In this document: positions 37,401 to 47,204 of the stretch, one piece after another
Numbering within the stretch: position 1 is the first letter of the stretch
Layout: each line of letters begins with the position of its first letter
Notes under the pieces: model-generated
What the model saw: the letters and a program-made list of their open reading frames with translations, nothing else
The model's database searches: none
Told to the model about the DNA's origin: nothing
Translations under genes and position numbers: made by a program
From: an uncultured Microbulbifer sp.
GTDB taxonomy: Bacteria; Pseudomonadota; Gammaproteobacteria; Pseudomonadales; Cellvibrionaceae
DNA: 64,000 nucleotides
NCBI RefSeq assembly: GCF_947489355.1
Contig: NZ_CANLDD010000013.1
Location: 30,135 to 94,134 of the forward strand
Direction of reading: 5' to 3'

Positions 37401-39481
37401 CCAGCCTGGCCCAACAGCCTGTCACCACCCTGAAGGGCGTTGGGGATAAATTTGCCCAGGTGTTGGAAAAGCTGCACATTCGCTCCCTGCAGGATCTGCT
37501 CTTTCACCTGCCTCTGCGCTACCAGGACCGCACGCGGGTTATTTCCATTGCCGATCTGAATGCGGGGCAAGATGCGGTGATTGAAGGGGAAGTGGCCACA
37601 GCGGATATCGTCTTCGGGCGGCGGCGCAGCCTGGTGGTGCGGCTACAGGACAACAGCGGCGCGATCACCCTGCGCTTTTTCCACTTTTCCCCAGCGCAGA
37701 AAAACCGCTTTGCCCGCGGACTCCGCCTGCGCTGCTATGGCGAAGCGCGCCGCGGCAGTGCCGGACTCGAACTCTGCCACCCGGAGACCGAAGTGGTGGA
37801 CAGCGCGGCCGCCACCGCCGGGGAAACCCTGACCCCGGTGTATCCCCTGACAGAGGGCGTGGGCCAAAAGCGTATGCGCGGACTGGTACAGCAGGCGCTG
37901 GCGCAACTGCAGCACCGCTCCATCGCAGAACTGCTCCCCGCTGAACTGCTCCCGAGGGCCCTGCGCTGCCCCCTCGGAGATGCCCTGGTCTACCTGCACG
38001 CCCCCCCCGCCGATACCCAGCAGGCGCAGCTCGCCGCCGGTTTACACCCGGTACAGCAGCGTTTGGCGCTGGAGGAACTGCTCGCCCACCATCTGAGCCT
38101 GCTGGAACTTCGGCGCAACAGCGCCAGGGTCGCCGCACCGCCTTTAGCCGTGAATACCTCCCTGGAGCGGGATTTTCTCGCGCGCCTGCCTTTTGCCCTG
38201 ACCGCAGCCCAGCAACGGGTGTGTCAAGAAATTGCCGCAGACTTGGCCCGGGATTATCCTATGATGCGCCTGCTACAGGGTGATGTCGGCGCCGGCAAGA
38301 CCCTGGTCGCAGCCATGGCGGCACTCAAGGGCATTGGCGCCGGCGCCCAGGTGGCGGTTATGGCCCCCACGGAAATCCTCGCTGAACAGCATCGCCTGAA
38401 TTTCAGCACCTGGCTGGAGCCTCTCGGTATTGTGGTGGCACAGCTCACCGGCAGCCTCAAGGCCAGCCGGCGTCGCGAACAGTTGGCACAAGTGGCCAGC
38501 GGCGAGGCCCGGCTGGTGGTGGGCACTCACGCACTGTTCCAGGCGGAAGTGGCTTTCCACAACCTGGCACTGGTGATTATCGATGAGCAGCACCGCTTCG
38601 GGGTGCGCCAGCGCCTGGAGCTGCGCGAGAAGGGCGCCGCCAGCGGTGTCATTGGCAAGTGCCAACCACACCAGTTGATCATGACCGCGACACCGATTCC
38701 ACGCACCCTGGCCATGTCCGCCTTCGCCGACCTGGACTGCTCGATCATCGACGAACTGCCCCCGGGGCGGCAACCCATCAGTACGGTGGCGATTCCCAAT
38801 GATCGCCGCGATCAGGTGATGGAACGGGTGCACAACGCCATTGCCGAGGGCCGCCAGGCTTACTGGGTCTGTACACTGATTGAGGAATCCGAAAGTTTGC
38901 AGGCCCAGGCGGCTGAGTCCACCGCACTGGAATTGACCGAGGCGCTCGACGGAGTGCGGGTAGCCCTGGTGCACGGCCGCCTCAAACCGGAGCAGAAAGA
39001 ACAGGTGATGGGCGCCTTCACGGCGGGGGAAGTGGACCTGCTGGTGGCAACCACCGTGATCGAAGTGGGGGTGGATGTGCCCAACGCCAGCCTGATGATT
39101 ATCGAAAACCCGGAACGGCTCGGTCTGGCACAACTGCACCAGTTGCGCGGGCGTGTAGGGAGGGGCTCCATCGCCAGTCACTGCGTGCTGTTATACGGTA
39201 CGCCACTGTCAAAAAGTGGCCGCGCGCGCTTGCAGGCCCTGCGCCAGCACAGCGACGGCTTCGCCATCGCCGAGGAGGATCTGCGCCTGCGTGGGCCCGG
39301 TGAAATTCTCGGCACCCGCCAGACCGGTGAGATTCAGCACCGGATTGCCGATCTGCAGAGGGATGCTGGGCTACTTCCGCAGGTACAGAGGCTGGCCGCA
39401 TCCCCGGGATTAAATCAGGACATGCGGCGCCAGCTGATCCAGCGCTGGTTACAGAACAAGCCCCGTTTCGCCGAGGCCTGA
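37379..39481 (+). CDS. recG: ATP-dependent DNA helicase RecG
   Basis: RecG regresses stalled replication forks and processes R-loops and Holliday junctions. The 700-residue protein has an N-terminal wedge/OB domain, Walker A QGDVGAGKTLVA, the DEQHRFG box, TATPIPRTLAM, and the C-terminal motif VGRGSIASHCVLLY. It starts at GTG 37379 within the end of oxyR. It converges on the symporter gene with an 11-base gap. Confidence 0.97.
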   Translation: MSSDRTLTSLAQQPVTTLKGVGDKFAQVLEKLHIRSLQDLLFHLPLRYQDRTRVISIADLNAGQDAVIEGEVATADIVFGRRRSLVVRLQDNSGAITLRFFHFSPAQKNRFARGLRLRCYGEARRGSAGLELCHPETEVVDSAAATAGETLTPVYPLTEGVGQKRMRGLVQQALAQLQHRSIAELLPAELLPRALRCPLGDALVYLHAPPADTQQAQLAAGLHPVQQRLALEELLAHHLSLLELRRNSARVAAPPLAVNTSLERDFLARLPFALTAAQQRVCQEIAADLARDYPMMRLLQGDVGAGKTLVAAMAALKGIGAGAQVAVMAPTEILAEQHRLNFSTWLEPLGIVVAQLTGSLKASRRREQLAQVASGEARLVVGTHALFQAEVAFHNLALVIIDEQHRFGVRQRLELREKGAASGVIGKCQPHQLIMTATPIPRTLAMSAFADLDCSIIDELPPGRQPISTVAIPNDRRDQVMERVHNAIAEGRQAYWVCTLIEESESLQAQAAESTALELTEALDGVRVALVHGRLKPEQKEQVMGAFTAGEVDLLVATTVIEVGVDVPNASLMIIENPERLGLAQLHQLRGRVGRGSIASHCVLLYGTPLSKSGRARLQALRQHSDGFAIAEEDLRLRGPGEILGTRQTGEIQHRIADLQRDAGLLPQVQRLAASPGLNQDMRRQLIQRWLQNKPRFAEA

Positions 39482-39492
39482 TGGGCAGCGCC

Positions 39493-40812
39493 TCAATGGG
39501 CGCCGATGGTATTGTGGGAATCGCTGATACTCACGCTGTCATAGTTGGCGTCGTAGAAAGTCTCCTCATCCAGCGCGCCTTCACTTTTCGCCACCACGCT
39601 GCTCACCACCGCATCACCGGTGATATTCACCGCGGTGCGCACCATATCCAGCAGGCGGTCGACACCGATGATCATGGCGATGCCCTCCAATGGCAATCCC
39701 ACCTGCTGCAGCACCATACCCAACATAATCAGGCCGACGCCGGGCACACCGGCAGTACCGATGGAAGCCAGGGTCGCGGTGAGAATTACGGTCAAATAGC
39801 CCATCAAACCGATCTCCACACCGAAGAACTGGGCAATAAAGACCGTGGCCACCCCCTGCATAATCGCGGTGCCATCCATATTGATGGTGGCACCAAGCGG
39901 GATAGTGAATGCCGCCACCTTGTTGTCCACACCCAGGCGCTTCTCCACGGTCGACAGGGTTACCGGGATGGTGGCCGCCGAAGAGGCAGTGCTAAAGGCG
40001 AACACCATGGTGGAGCGCATCTTCTTGAGCAGTTCCAACGGGTTGAGGCCACTCAGCAGTTTTAGAAGAAGCGAATAGACACCCAAAGCGTGTAACAGCA
40101 GGGCCCCCAGCACAACCAGGAAGTATTTACCGAGCTGCACCAAGCCACCCAACCCCAAGTCTGCAAAGGTCTTCGCCAACAGGGCAAAGACCCCGTAGGG
40201 AGCGAATACCATCAGCACCCCGACCATACGCAGGACAACACTGTTGAGGTCGTTAAAGAAGGCCGCGATGCGCTGTCCCGGTTCACCACAGCGGGAAATG
40301 GCATACCCCATCAGCAGGGCAAACACGATAATCTGCAGCATGTTGCCCTCGGCCATGGCCGCCACCGGATTGGTGGGGAAAATATTCACCAGTACCTCGG
40401 AAAGCGGTGGAGGCTCTTTTGGCTGGAAGGCGGCAGTCGCCTGTGCCGCTGCCTCGCTCACACCGACACCGGGCTGGAATAGCAGAGCCAGGCACAAAGC
40501 CAGGGTAATGGCTATTGCCGTGGTTAACATGTAAAGCAGTATCGTTTTACCCGCAAGCGGACCTATACGGCTGCCTTCCGACAGGGCGCAGGCGCCACTG
40601 ATCAGTGAAACCAACACCAGCGGCACCACCATAAGTTTCAATGAGGCGATAAAAATCCGGCCGACGATATCGAACAGACCTTCAGTGAGGTAGATATTAA
40701 TCGCCTCATTGACCCCGGCCCCGGGAAACCCGCTCATATTGAGGGTATTGAATAACAGGCCAAGGGCAATACCCGCGCCCATGGCAATCACAATTCTGGT
40801 AGTAAGCCCCAT
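39493..40812 (-). CDS. Dicarboxylate/amino acid:cation symporter (DAACS family)
   Basis: This inner-membrane carrier takes up C4-dicarboxylates or acidic amino acids with Na+ or H+. The 439-residue protein has eight hydrophobic helices, the serine-rich hairpin FSTASSAATIPVTL, the NMDGTAIMQG helix-7 motif and a second reentrant loop near SIGTAGVPGVGLIMLG, all characteristic of the GltP/DctA group. An insert, FQPKEPPPLSEVLVNIFPTN, is common in the glutamate/aspartate branch. The exact substrate is not decided. Confidence 0.93.
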   Translation of the reverse strand: MGLTTRIVIAMGAGIALGLLFNTLNMSGFPGAGVNEAINIYLTEGLFDIVGRIFIASLKLMVVPLVLVSLISGACALSEGSRIGPLAGKTILLYMLTTAIAITLALCLALLFQPGVGVSEAAAQATAAFQPKEPPPLSEVLVNIFPTNPVAAMAEGNMLQIIVFALLMGYAISRCGEPGQRIAAFFNDLNSVVLRMVGVLMVFAPYGVFALLAKTFADLGLGGLVQLGKYFLVVLGALLLHALGVYSLLLKLLSGLNPLELLKKMRSTMVFAFSTASSAATIPVTLSTVEKRLGVDNKVAAFTIPLGATINMDGTAIMQGVATVFIAQFFGVEIGLMGYLTVILTATLASIGTAGVPGVGLIMLGMVLQQVGLPLEGIAMIIGVDRLLDMVRTAVNITGDAVVSSVVAKSEGALDEETFYDANYDSVSISDSHNTIGAH

Positions 40813-40958
40813 AACAAGCTTCTCTCTGTGTATTTGTTGTTTTCAATGCTCTGCGCACTATATCTATTGAGACCGCGGGGAGCAAAACTGCAACAGGAAG
40901 GGGCCAGCCGTTAACGGACGAGGTACAATGTCCCTTTTTCCAGATTGCGGAGTGATCG

Positions 40959-41567
40959 TTGTACCAATCCCCGTTTGTGCCCACTGGCGATTGGCATGGG
41001 CAGCTGCTTGAACCGGCGCACCCCCAGCCCCCACAGATGCTGTTGCCCTGGCTGGAATACCCCGGTTCACTCACCGCTGCACTCAAGCGACAGAGCCGGG
41101 GGGATTTTCGCGTGCAGGTGCTGAGTCAGTGCTGGCAACTGCCCCTCGCGGAGGAGTGCCGCGCACTCAATGTGCGCACACACAGCCGCGCGCTGGTACG
41201 CGAAGTGCTGTTGTACGGTCGCGGCCATCCCTGGGTCTATGCCCGCAGTGTCCTGCCTTTGCGCAGCCTGCAGGGCAAATCCCGCAACCTGCGCAGTCTG
41301 GACAACCGACCACTGGGGGAGTTGCTGTTCAGCGAGCCGGGCATGCGCCGAAGCGATATTGAATTCAACCACCTGCAACGCAATCCCCGCTTGCAACTGG
41401 CAGCACTCTGTCGCGAGGATGACAATGCCTGGGGGCGCCGCTCCACCTTCTGGCTGCGGGACAAGCCTCTGCTGGTGGCCGAGACGTTCCTCTCGAGCTT
41501 CCGTCCCGGCGGGCCGCCCAAGGCCACCGGACCCGACGATAAAACCCTGGGAGAGAATCCGCCTTGA
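40959..41567 (+). CDS. ubiC: Chorismate lyase
   Basis: UbiC cuts chorismate to 4-hydroxybenzoate and pyruvate, the first step of ubiquinone synthesis. The 202-residue product starts at TTG 40959; [23 protein letters not shown] and [20 protein letters not shown] match the family. Its stop overlaps the start of ubiA, so the pair is translationally coupled. Confidence 0.93.
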   Translation: MYQSPFVPTGDWHGQLLEPAHPQPPQMLLPWLEYPGSLTAALKRQSRGDFRVQVLSQCWQLPLAEECRALNVRTHSRALVREVLLYGRGHPWVYARSVLPLRSLQGKSRNLRSLDNRPLGELLFSEPGMRRSDIEFNHLQRNPRLQLAALCREDDNAWGRRSTFWLRDKPLLVAETFLSSFRPGGPPKATGPDDKTLGENPP

Positions 41568-42445
41568 TCAGCCAACAGATTGCCCGGCGCTGGCCTGCGG
41601 TGATGCCCTACTGGCAGCTGACCCGTATGCACAGGCCCATCGGCACACTGCTACTGCTGTGGCCCACCTGGTCCGCGCTGTGGCTCGCTGCCGGCGGCTG
41701 GCCGGGATGGCACCTGTCGGCCGTGTTTACGCTTGGGGTGATCCTGATGCGCGCAGCCGGCTGTGCGGTCAACGACTTCGCTGATCGCGAAATTGACCGC
41801 CATGTAAAGCGCACAGCGACGCGCCCGCTCGCCACCGGCAGTGTCACCCCGCGCGCGGCCCTGTGGCTCTTCGCCGGACTCAGCCTGGCGGCCTTCGCAC
41901 TGGTGCTAACCACCAACAAACTCACGATACTCCTGTCGCTGCCGGCCCTGGCGCTCGCCTTTTGCTACCCTTTCGCCAAGCGCCACACCCATCTGCCGCA
42001 GGTAGTCCTGGGAGCCGCTTTCAGTATGGGCATCCCCATGGCATTTGCCGCGGTCAGCGGCGAAATCCCCCCCCAGGCATGGTTGCTGTATACGGCAAAC
42101 CTGTTGTGGACCCTGTGCTACGACACCTTCTACGCCATGGTGGACCGCGACGACGATCTGAAAATCGGAGTGAAATCTACGGCGATCCTGTTTGGTGACA
42201 TGGATAGAGCCATGACTGCAGCCCTGCAGTTGCTGGTAGTGATCGCTCTTTTGCTCCTCGGTCAGCGCTTTGGTATGAGCGCCTTCTATTATTTAAGTTT
42301 GGTGGCTGTGGCCGCCCTCTTTGTCTACCAGCAGTGGCTGATTCGCAAACGGGAACGGGATGCCTGCTTTCAGGCTTTTCTCAACAATAACTGGGTGGGT
42401 TTGGCTATTTTCACGGGAATATCCCTGCATTATCTGCTGAATTAG
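41564..42445 (+). CDS. ubiA: 4-hydroxybenzoate octaprenyltransferase
   Basis: UbiA attaches the polyprenyl chain to 4-hydroxybenzoate in the inner membrane. The 293-residue protein has the two Asp-rich motifs NDFADREID (70-78) and [13 protein letters not shown], plus about eight membrane helices. It starts at TTG 41564 inside the ubiC stop; a later ATG (MPYWQL) is possible. phoB follows after a PhoB box. Confidence 0.96.
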   Translation: MISQQIARRWPAVMPYWQLTRMHRPIGTLLLLWPTWSALWLAAGGWPGWHLSAVFTLGVILMRAAGCAVNDFADREIDRHVKRTATRPLATGSVTPRAALWLFAGLSLAAFALVLTTNKLTILLSLPALALAFCYPFAKRHTHLPQVVLGAAFSMGIPMAFAAVSGEIPPQAWLLYTANLLWTLCYDTFYAMVDRDDDLKIGVKSTAILFGDMDRAMTAALQLLVVIALLLLGQRFGMSAFYYLSLVAVAALFVYQQWLIRKRERDACFQAFLNNNWVGLAIFTGISLHYLLN

Positions 42446-42470
42446 CCCTGGATTGGGAGCCGCGGGACGG

Positions 42471-42504
42471 CCGTCATATATTTGTCATACTATTCCCGTT
42501 TAAT
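42471..42504 (+). promoter_or_regulatory. PhoB box and minus-10 element for phoB-phoR
   Basis: CCGTCAT-ATAT-TTGTCAT (42471-42488) is two 7-base PhoB half-sites separated by four bases. Each matches CTGTCAT at 6 of 7 positions. Ten bases downstream is TTTAAT (42499-42504), a 5/6 match to a minus-10 hexamer. No minus-35 is needed at PhoB-activated promoters. It implies positive autoregulation of phoBR. Confidence 0.82.
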
Positions 42505-42553
42505 CTCCGGCGGAAACGGGAAATCCTGACAACAGCGCGGGAATGGCAGACAA

Positions 42554-43258
42554 ATGCACAGTAAAACGATCCTGATTGTCGATGATGAGGCCGCCGTGCG
42601 CGATATGCTGCGGGTGGCGCTGGAAATGGCGGATTACCGCTGTCTGGAGGCGGAGAATGCGCGCGAGGCCCACGCCCTGGTGATCGATGAAAAACCGGAC
42701 CTGATTCTGCTGGACTGGATGCTGCCGGATGTATCCGGCGTCGAACTGGCCCGACGCCTCAAGCGCGACGAGTTGACCACTGCCGTACCCATTATCATGC
42801 TCACCGCCAAAGGCGAGGAAGATAATAAAATCAAAGGGCTGGAAACGGGCGCCGACGACTATATCACCAAGCCCTTTTCCCCCCGCGAACTGGTGGCCCG
42901 ATTGAAAGCGGTGTTGCGCCGCGCTGGCCCGGCCACCCCCGAGGACCCACTCAGCGCCGGGCATCTGGTACTGGACCCACTCAGCCACAGGGTCACCATC
43001 AAGGGCCAGCCGGTCGATATGGGCCCCACGGAATTTCGCCTCCTCACCTTCTTCCTCTCCCACCAGGAGCGCGCCTATACCCGCACCCAACTACTTGACC
43101 ACGTCTGGGGTGGCAATGTCTATGTGGAGGAGCGTACCGTGGACGTACATATCCGCCGCCTGCGCAAGGCCCTGACACTGGACCGCCACGACCGCTATAT
43201 CCAGACGGTGCGGGGCACCGGCTATCGATTTTCTGTGCAAACTGTCGAAAAAGTGTGA
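42554..43258 (+). CDS. phoB: Phosphate regulon response regulator PhoB
   Basis: PhoB activates Pho regulon genes when phosphorylated by PhoR. The 234-residue protein has a receiver domain with D10, D11 and phospho-acceptor D54 in LLDWMLPDV. An OmpR-type winged helix follows (DMGPTEFRLLTFFLSH, then YVEERTVDVHIRRLRKAL). A PhoB box precedes it. A perfect inverted repeat GTGTGA-CAATT-TCACAC overlaps its stop codon (43253-43269). Confidence 0.97.
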   Translation: MHSKTILIVDDEAAVRDMLRVALEMADYRCLEAENAREAHALVIDEKPDLILLDWMLPDVSGVELARRLKRDELTTAVPIIMLTAKGEEDNKIKGLETGADDYITKPFSPRELVARLKAVLRRAGPATPEDPLSAGHLVLDPLSHRVTIKGQPVDMGPTEFRLLTFFLSHQERAYTRTQLLDHVWGGNVYVEERTVDVHIRRLRKALTLDRHDRYIQTVRGTGYRFSVQTVEKV

Positions 43259-43269
43259 CAATTTCACAC
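43253..43269. promoter_or_regulatory. Perfect inverted repeat at phoB stop
   Basis: GTGTGA (43253-43258) and TCACAC (43264-43269) are separated by five bases. It resembles a CRP/Vfr site but with a spacer one base short. It lies in the phoB-phoR gap and could be an operator or a minor stem-loop. Confidence 0.3.
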
Positions 43270-43395
43270 GACAGATACTGATGCCCGCGGAATTCCCGCC
43301 GGTGCGCCCTTTGCGCAGCGAGTGGATGCCGGGGAGCGATTCAGCCGGGGAGGAAATGATTCCCTCTGTTGTCCGTTTGGTAACACGACTAGTCT

Positions 43396-44730
43396 ATGTT
43401 TGATCGCAGTATTGGCGAGTTTTCGCGTTTTGTCCTTATCACTCTGGGCTGTACTATCCTCGGTTTCACCTGGGGCAGCTGGTCGATTGCCCTGATCGCA
43501 GGGCTGTCCGTCTATCTGGCGTCGCTGTTGTGGCAACAGCAACGCTTCAACCGCTGGCTGGCCGGCGGTCGACGCGGCCCGGCGCCCTCCGCCTTTGGTA
43601 TCTGGGGGGAGATCTACGACGATTTCTACCGTATACAGCGCCGCCACCGCCGGGAAAAACAGAAACTGCACGCCATGTTGCGCCGGGTACAGGACAGCAC
43701 CAACGCCCTGTGCGAGGGCATAGTGGCACTGGAGAACGGCGATAACCTGGCCTGGTGGAACCCCGCCGCCGGCGAACTCCTCGGCCTGCAGGCCAGTGAT
43801 GCCGGGCAGTCGCTGGTCAACTTTGTGCGTGACCCGGGCTTTGTCAGCTACATGCACAGCAAAGACAGCAGGGTGCGGGAACCCCTGACCCTGCCGGCAC
43901 CCGGCAACGAGGCCCTTCGCCTCCAGCTCGAAGTCACCCGCTACGGCCAGGATGAAGCGCTGGTCATTGTTCGCGATATCACCCGCCTGCGCAACCTGGA
44001 GCAGATGCGCCGCGATTTCGTCGCCAATGTTTCCCACGAACTGCGCACCCCCCTAACCGTGATCACCGGCTACCTGGAAACCCTGCAGGGCAGCGACTTG
44101 GCACCGCCGGTCTGGCAGCGGCCCCTGGCGCAAATGGAAGAGCAGGCCGTGCGCATGACAGCACTGGTCAACGACCTGCTGTTGTTGGCGCGCCTGGAAA
44201 CCTCCGAGTGCAAGATCGGGGATGTGCCGGTGGATGTACGCGAATTGATGGGGCGGGTTGCGCGGGAGGCACACAGCTTTAGCGGCGGCCGCCACAAGGT
44301 TGTGGTGCAGTGCGAAGCCGACAGCCGCATCCTTGGAGAAGCCGGCGAGCTGCACAGCGCCTTTGCCAACCTGGTGCTCAACGCCGTGCGGTACAGCCCA
44401 GCGGGGGGGGCAATCCAGCTGCGCTGGTGGCAGGATAACCGTGGCGGTCATTTCAGCGTACAGGACCAGGGCATCGGCATAGACCCGGTGCATATCCCCC
44501 GACTGACAGAGCGCTTCTACCGGGTCGATCCCGGCCGTTCACGGGACAGTGGCGGCACCGGGCTGGGATTGGCGATCGTTAAGCATGTACTGCTGCGCCA
44601 CAGTGGCGAGATGAGCATAGAGAGTACCCCCACCCAGGGCAGTACCTTCACCCTGCACTTTCCTGAGCACAAGTTGACCGCAAAGCCCGTCCGCACACCG
44701 GAAACCAGCGAAGAGATGGCCGATACCTAG
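43396..44730 (+). CDS. phoR: Phosphate regulon sensor histidine kinase PhoR
   Basis: PhoR senses phosphate status through PstB/PhoU and phosphorylates PhoB. The 444-residue protein has two N-terminal membrane helices (about 11-29 and 30-48), a PAS domain (about 95-195), the phospho-acceptor H214 in NVSHELRTPLT, and N, G1 and G2 boxes (NLVLNAVRYS, DQGIGI, GGTGLGLAI). It follows phoB after 137 bases. Confidence 0.96.
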   Translation: MFDRSIGEFSRFVLITLGCTILGFTWGSWSIALIAGLSVYLASLLWQQQRFNRWLAGGRRGPAPSAFGIWGEIYDDFYRIQRRHRREKQKLHAMLRRVQDSTNALCEGIVALENGDNLAWWNPAAGELLGLQASDAGQSLVNFVRDPGFVSYMHSKDSRVREPLTLPAPGNEALRLQLEVTRYGQDEALVIVRDITRLRNLEQMRRDFVANVSHELRTPLTVITGYLETLQGSDLAPPVWQRPLAQMEEQAVRMTALVNDLLLLARLETSECKIGDVPVDVRELMGRVAREAHSFSGGRHKVVVQCEADSRILGEAGELHSAFANLVLNAVRYSPAGGAIQLRWWQDNRGGHFSVQDQGIGIDPVHIPRLTERFYRVDPGRSRDSGGTGLGLAIVKHVLLRHSGEMSIESTPTQGSTFTLHFPEHKLTAKPVRTPETSEEMADT

Positions 44731-44755
44731 GGCGGCTTCTCCCCCACAGGGGGCC

Positions 44756-45115
44756 TTACTCCAGCTCTTCCAGCTTTACCGGTTTGCCATTTTTCATGTA
44801 AGTAATGTTGTCGTCATCACCAACCGGTGTGCTCTCCCTGCGTAGAATCAGGTGGTGTAGTTGCAGGTCACCGTCGCGCAGCAACAAGTGCTCATTACCG
44901 TCATCATCGGTGGGTAGCGGTTTACTGCCCAGCACTGCATCGCGCAGGACGCGCAGGCGGGGCACATCCCGGTAGCGACCCAGGTCATTGGAGAGGCGTG
45001 TTTTCATACGTTCACTCTCGTGCAGGACGGCAACGGTCTCGCGGTATTTGGCGAAAAAGAACACAGCGCCAATGGCAAAGACGACAATGATCAATACTTC
45101 AAACCATGCAGGCAT
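44756..45115 (-). CDS. Membrane-anchored hypothetical protein
   Basis: The 119-residue protein has one N-terminal membrane helix (about 5-22), then a charged helical stretch (25-60) and a soluble tail rich in Asp and Leu (ending KPVKLEELE). No family is recognised. It is 12 bases downstream of the DUF938 gene on the same strand and may be cotranscribed. It converges on phoR, with a short CCCCC-ACA-GGGGG hairpin between them. Confidence 0.65.
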   Translation of the reverse strand: MPAWFEVLIIVVFAIGAVFFFAKYRETVAVLHESERMKTRLSNDLGRYRDVPRLRVLRDAVLGSKPLPTDDDGNEHLLLRDGDLQLHHLILRRESTPVGDDDNITYMKNGKPVKLEELE

Positions 45116-45127
45116 AGTGACTCCTCG

Positions 45128-45730
45128 TTATCGCTTTCTACGCCAGGCCACCAACTGGTTATTGGCCGGCAGGTAGTTTAACTCTTCACGCATAAACCCT
45201 GCATCTGCAGCCAGTTGATCCAGCCACTCGAGCGCGCGAATACCACTTAAGGGGTTGCGCTCTTTTAACCAGAGATCAAAATCGGCATTGCCGGGTCCGA
45301 TAAACGCCCCGGCAATTTTCATAGGGCCGTAGACAATCAAAAGTCCACCGGGCTGCAATACCGACGGCAACTGTTGGAAAAAGCGCTCTACAGACCCCAC
45401 AGACATAATATGCAGGGTATTGGCGGTGAAAACCGTATCGACACTCAGCGCGGGCCAGGACGCATCGACATCCAGGGCCAGGGGGTCTCTCAGATTGTCG
45501 GCTGGGGCACTGGCGAGCCAGGCGCGGACCCCGGGCAGCATCTCCTCCCGCTCGGAAGTCTGCCATACCAGGTGCGACAGAAACGGAGCGAAGTACACCG
45601 CGTGCTGGCCGGTACCACTACCCACTTCCAGCACCCGTTGATGATCGACCAACAAGCGGCGCAGGTGCTGCAAAATGGGCTCGCGATTGCGCGCGCAGGA
45701 AGGCGCATCCGGAAGCGGTAAATCCCTCAT
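45128..45730 (-). CDS. DUF938 family SAM-dependent methyltransferase-like protein
   Basis: The 200-residue protein matches DUF938: [14 protein letters not shown] at the N-terminus, the SAM loop [15 protein letters not shown] (about 35-49) and the later [19 protein letters not shown] motif. The substrate is unknown. It overlaps the end of yaaA by four bases (ATGA-type), so the two are coupled. Confidence 0.88.
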   Translation of the reverse strand: MRDLPLPDAPSCARNREPILQHLRRLLVDHQRVLEVGSGTGQHAVYFAPFLSHLVWQTSEREEMLPGVRAWLASAPADNLRDPLALDVDASWPALSVDTVFTANTLHIMSVGSVERFFQQLPSVLQPGGLLIVYGPMKIAGAFIGPGNADFDLWLKERNPLSGIRALEWLDQLAADAGFMREELNYLPANNQLVAWRRKR

Positions 45731-46503
45731 TGCCCCCCGTCCCGAGTAAATACCCAGTCGCGCTGGTCGGACATCTTCGGGCTATAACGATAACCCGCCA
45801 TAGTAAAATCCTTGAGCGTTTGCGCTTTTTTTACCCGTTGATCAATGGCCCAGCGACTCATCATGCCGCGCGCCTTCTTGGCAAAAAAACTGATTATCTT
45901 GTACTGGCCATTCTTCAAGTCCTTGAAGTGCGGTGTAATCACCTCTGCATCGAGCGCACCGGACTGAACCGATTTGAAATACTCATTGGAAGCCAGATTG
46001 ACCAGCTCGCGGCTCTTCAGGCTGTGCAGCTGCTGGTTAAGGGCCAGGGTGATTCGATCTCCCCAGAACTCGTACAGGTTCTTGCCGCGGGCATTTTCAA
46101 ACCGGGTACCCATCTCCAGGCGGTAGGGCTGCATCAGGTCCAGGGGACGCAGCAGGCCGTAGAGGCCCGAGAGCATGCGCAGGTGCTTTTGAGCATAGGC
46201 AAAATCGCGCCTGCCCAGGCTTTCAGCCTCGAGGCCGGTATACACATCGCCTTTGAAGGCAAGCAGTGCAGGGCGCGCATTCCGATCAGTGAAAGGCCGC
46301 TTCCAGGTCTGGAAACGGTCATAATTCAGAGCGCCCAGCTTGTCGGAAACCTTCATCAGGCTGGAGATCTGCTGCGGACTCAATGTCCGCAACGCCTTGA
46401 CCAGCGCCGCGGATTCCGCCAGAAAATCCGGCTGGGTTGTTTTCAGCGTGGGAATATCGCTTTCATAGTCCAGCGACTTGGCTGGAGAAATCACTATTAG
46501 CAT
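45727..46503 (-). CDS. yaaA: Peroxide stress protein YaaA
   Basis: YaaA lowers free iron during peroxide stress and binds DNA. The 258-residue product starts [15 protein letters not shown] and has [41 protein letters not shown] and [15 protein letters not shown], the family signature blocks. An OxyR gene lies 9 kb upstream, but I see no OxyR site here. Confidence 0.95.
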   Translation of the reverse strand: MLIVISPAKSLDYESDIPTLKTTQPDFLAESAALVKALRTLSPQQISSLMKVSDKLGALNYDRFQTWKRPFTDRNARPALLAFKGDVYTGLEAESLGRRDFAYAQKHLRMLSGLYGLLRPLDLMQPYRLEMGTRFENARGKNLYEFWGDRITLALNQQLHSLKSRELVNLASNEYFKSVQSGALDAEVITPHFKDLKNGQYKIISFFAKKARGMMSRWAIDQRVKKAQTLKDFTMAGYRYSPKMSDQRDWVFTRDGGQ

Positions 46504-46653
46504 CGGATACCTTACTTGTCACTGCTGCGCGATCCACCCCCAGCGCCTTGCTGGTAGCGGCACCAGGGCGGGCTGTAGCCCGCTATCTGGTCGATTCGCC
46601 TGAAAATTCCGCGCATTCAGCCCCGGGAGCGAAGACCCTGCCGGCTTGCGGAC

Positions 46654-47133
46654 CTACTCGGGTTTTAGAATATCCTGCCACCAGTTCAGCGGCGTCTGAC
46701 CATCCTTGGGATCGTAGACATTGCCGTAATACCAGACACTGTCAGCTCCGTCACAGACATTGTTGAGGATTTTCTCAATTTTGTCGAAGCCACAGCTGAC
46801 ATGAATGCTGTACACCAGCAGCCGAGGCTGTTCAAGGTCCAGTTCACCACCCAGCTTTTCCAGCTGCGGAGTCAGCCGATCTGACAAGTCTGCGCTGTCC
46901 GTGCGGCAGAATACCCGGATCGCCAGGTTGCCCGAGCGCCTGATCAATTCAAACTGCTGAGTGTCCTTATCCACCTTGATACGATCACCACTGGCGATGC
47001 CTTTAACAAAGGCCGGGGAGCGCACCAGCTGACAACAGCCCGCCTCATTGACCCGCACCTGCAGGCGCTCCACCACCGGCTCGCCATCGGTATTGGTACC
47101 TGCGAATAACTCGATTACCTGAAGTGCCGTCAT
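46654..47133 (-). CDS. DUF4265-like protein
   Basis: From ATG 47133, after AGAGG, the protein has 159 residues. The pattern GEPVVERLQVRVNEAGCCQLVRSP followed by GIASGDRIKVD resembles DUF4265, small proteins of unknown function. A C-terminal VWYYGNVYDPKDGQTPLNWW is extra to that core. It is divergent from the M48 protease gene, with 71 bases between starts. Confidence 0.55.
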   Translation of the reverse strand: MTALQVIELFAGTNTDGEPVVERLQVRVNEAGCCQLVRSPAFVKGIASGDRIKVDKDTQQFELIRRSGNLAIRVFCRTDSADLSDRLTPQLEKLGGELDLEQPRLLVYSIHVSCGFDKIEKILNNVCDGADSVWYYGNVYDPKDGQTPLNWWQDILKPE

Positions 47134-47204
47134 AGCCTCTCTTTTCCCAGACTGTGTACAATGGGTGATCTTGGAACACCCGGCATTATACAGAGAGGCA
47201 GGCA

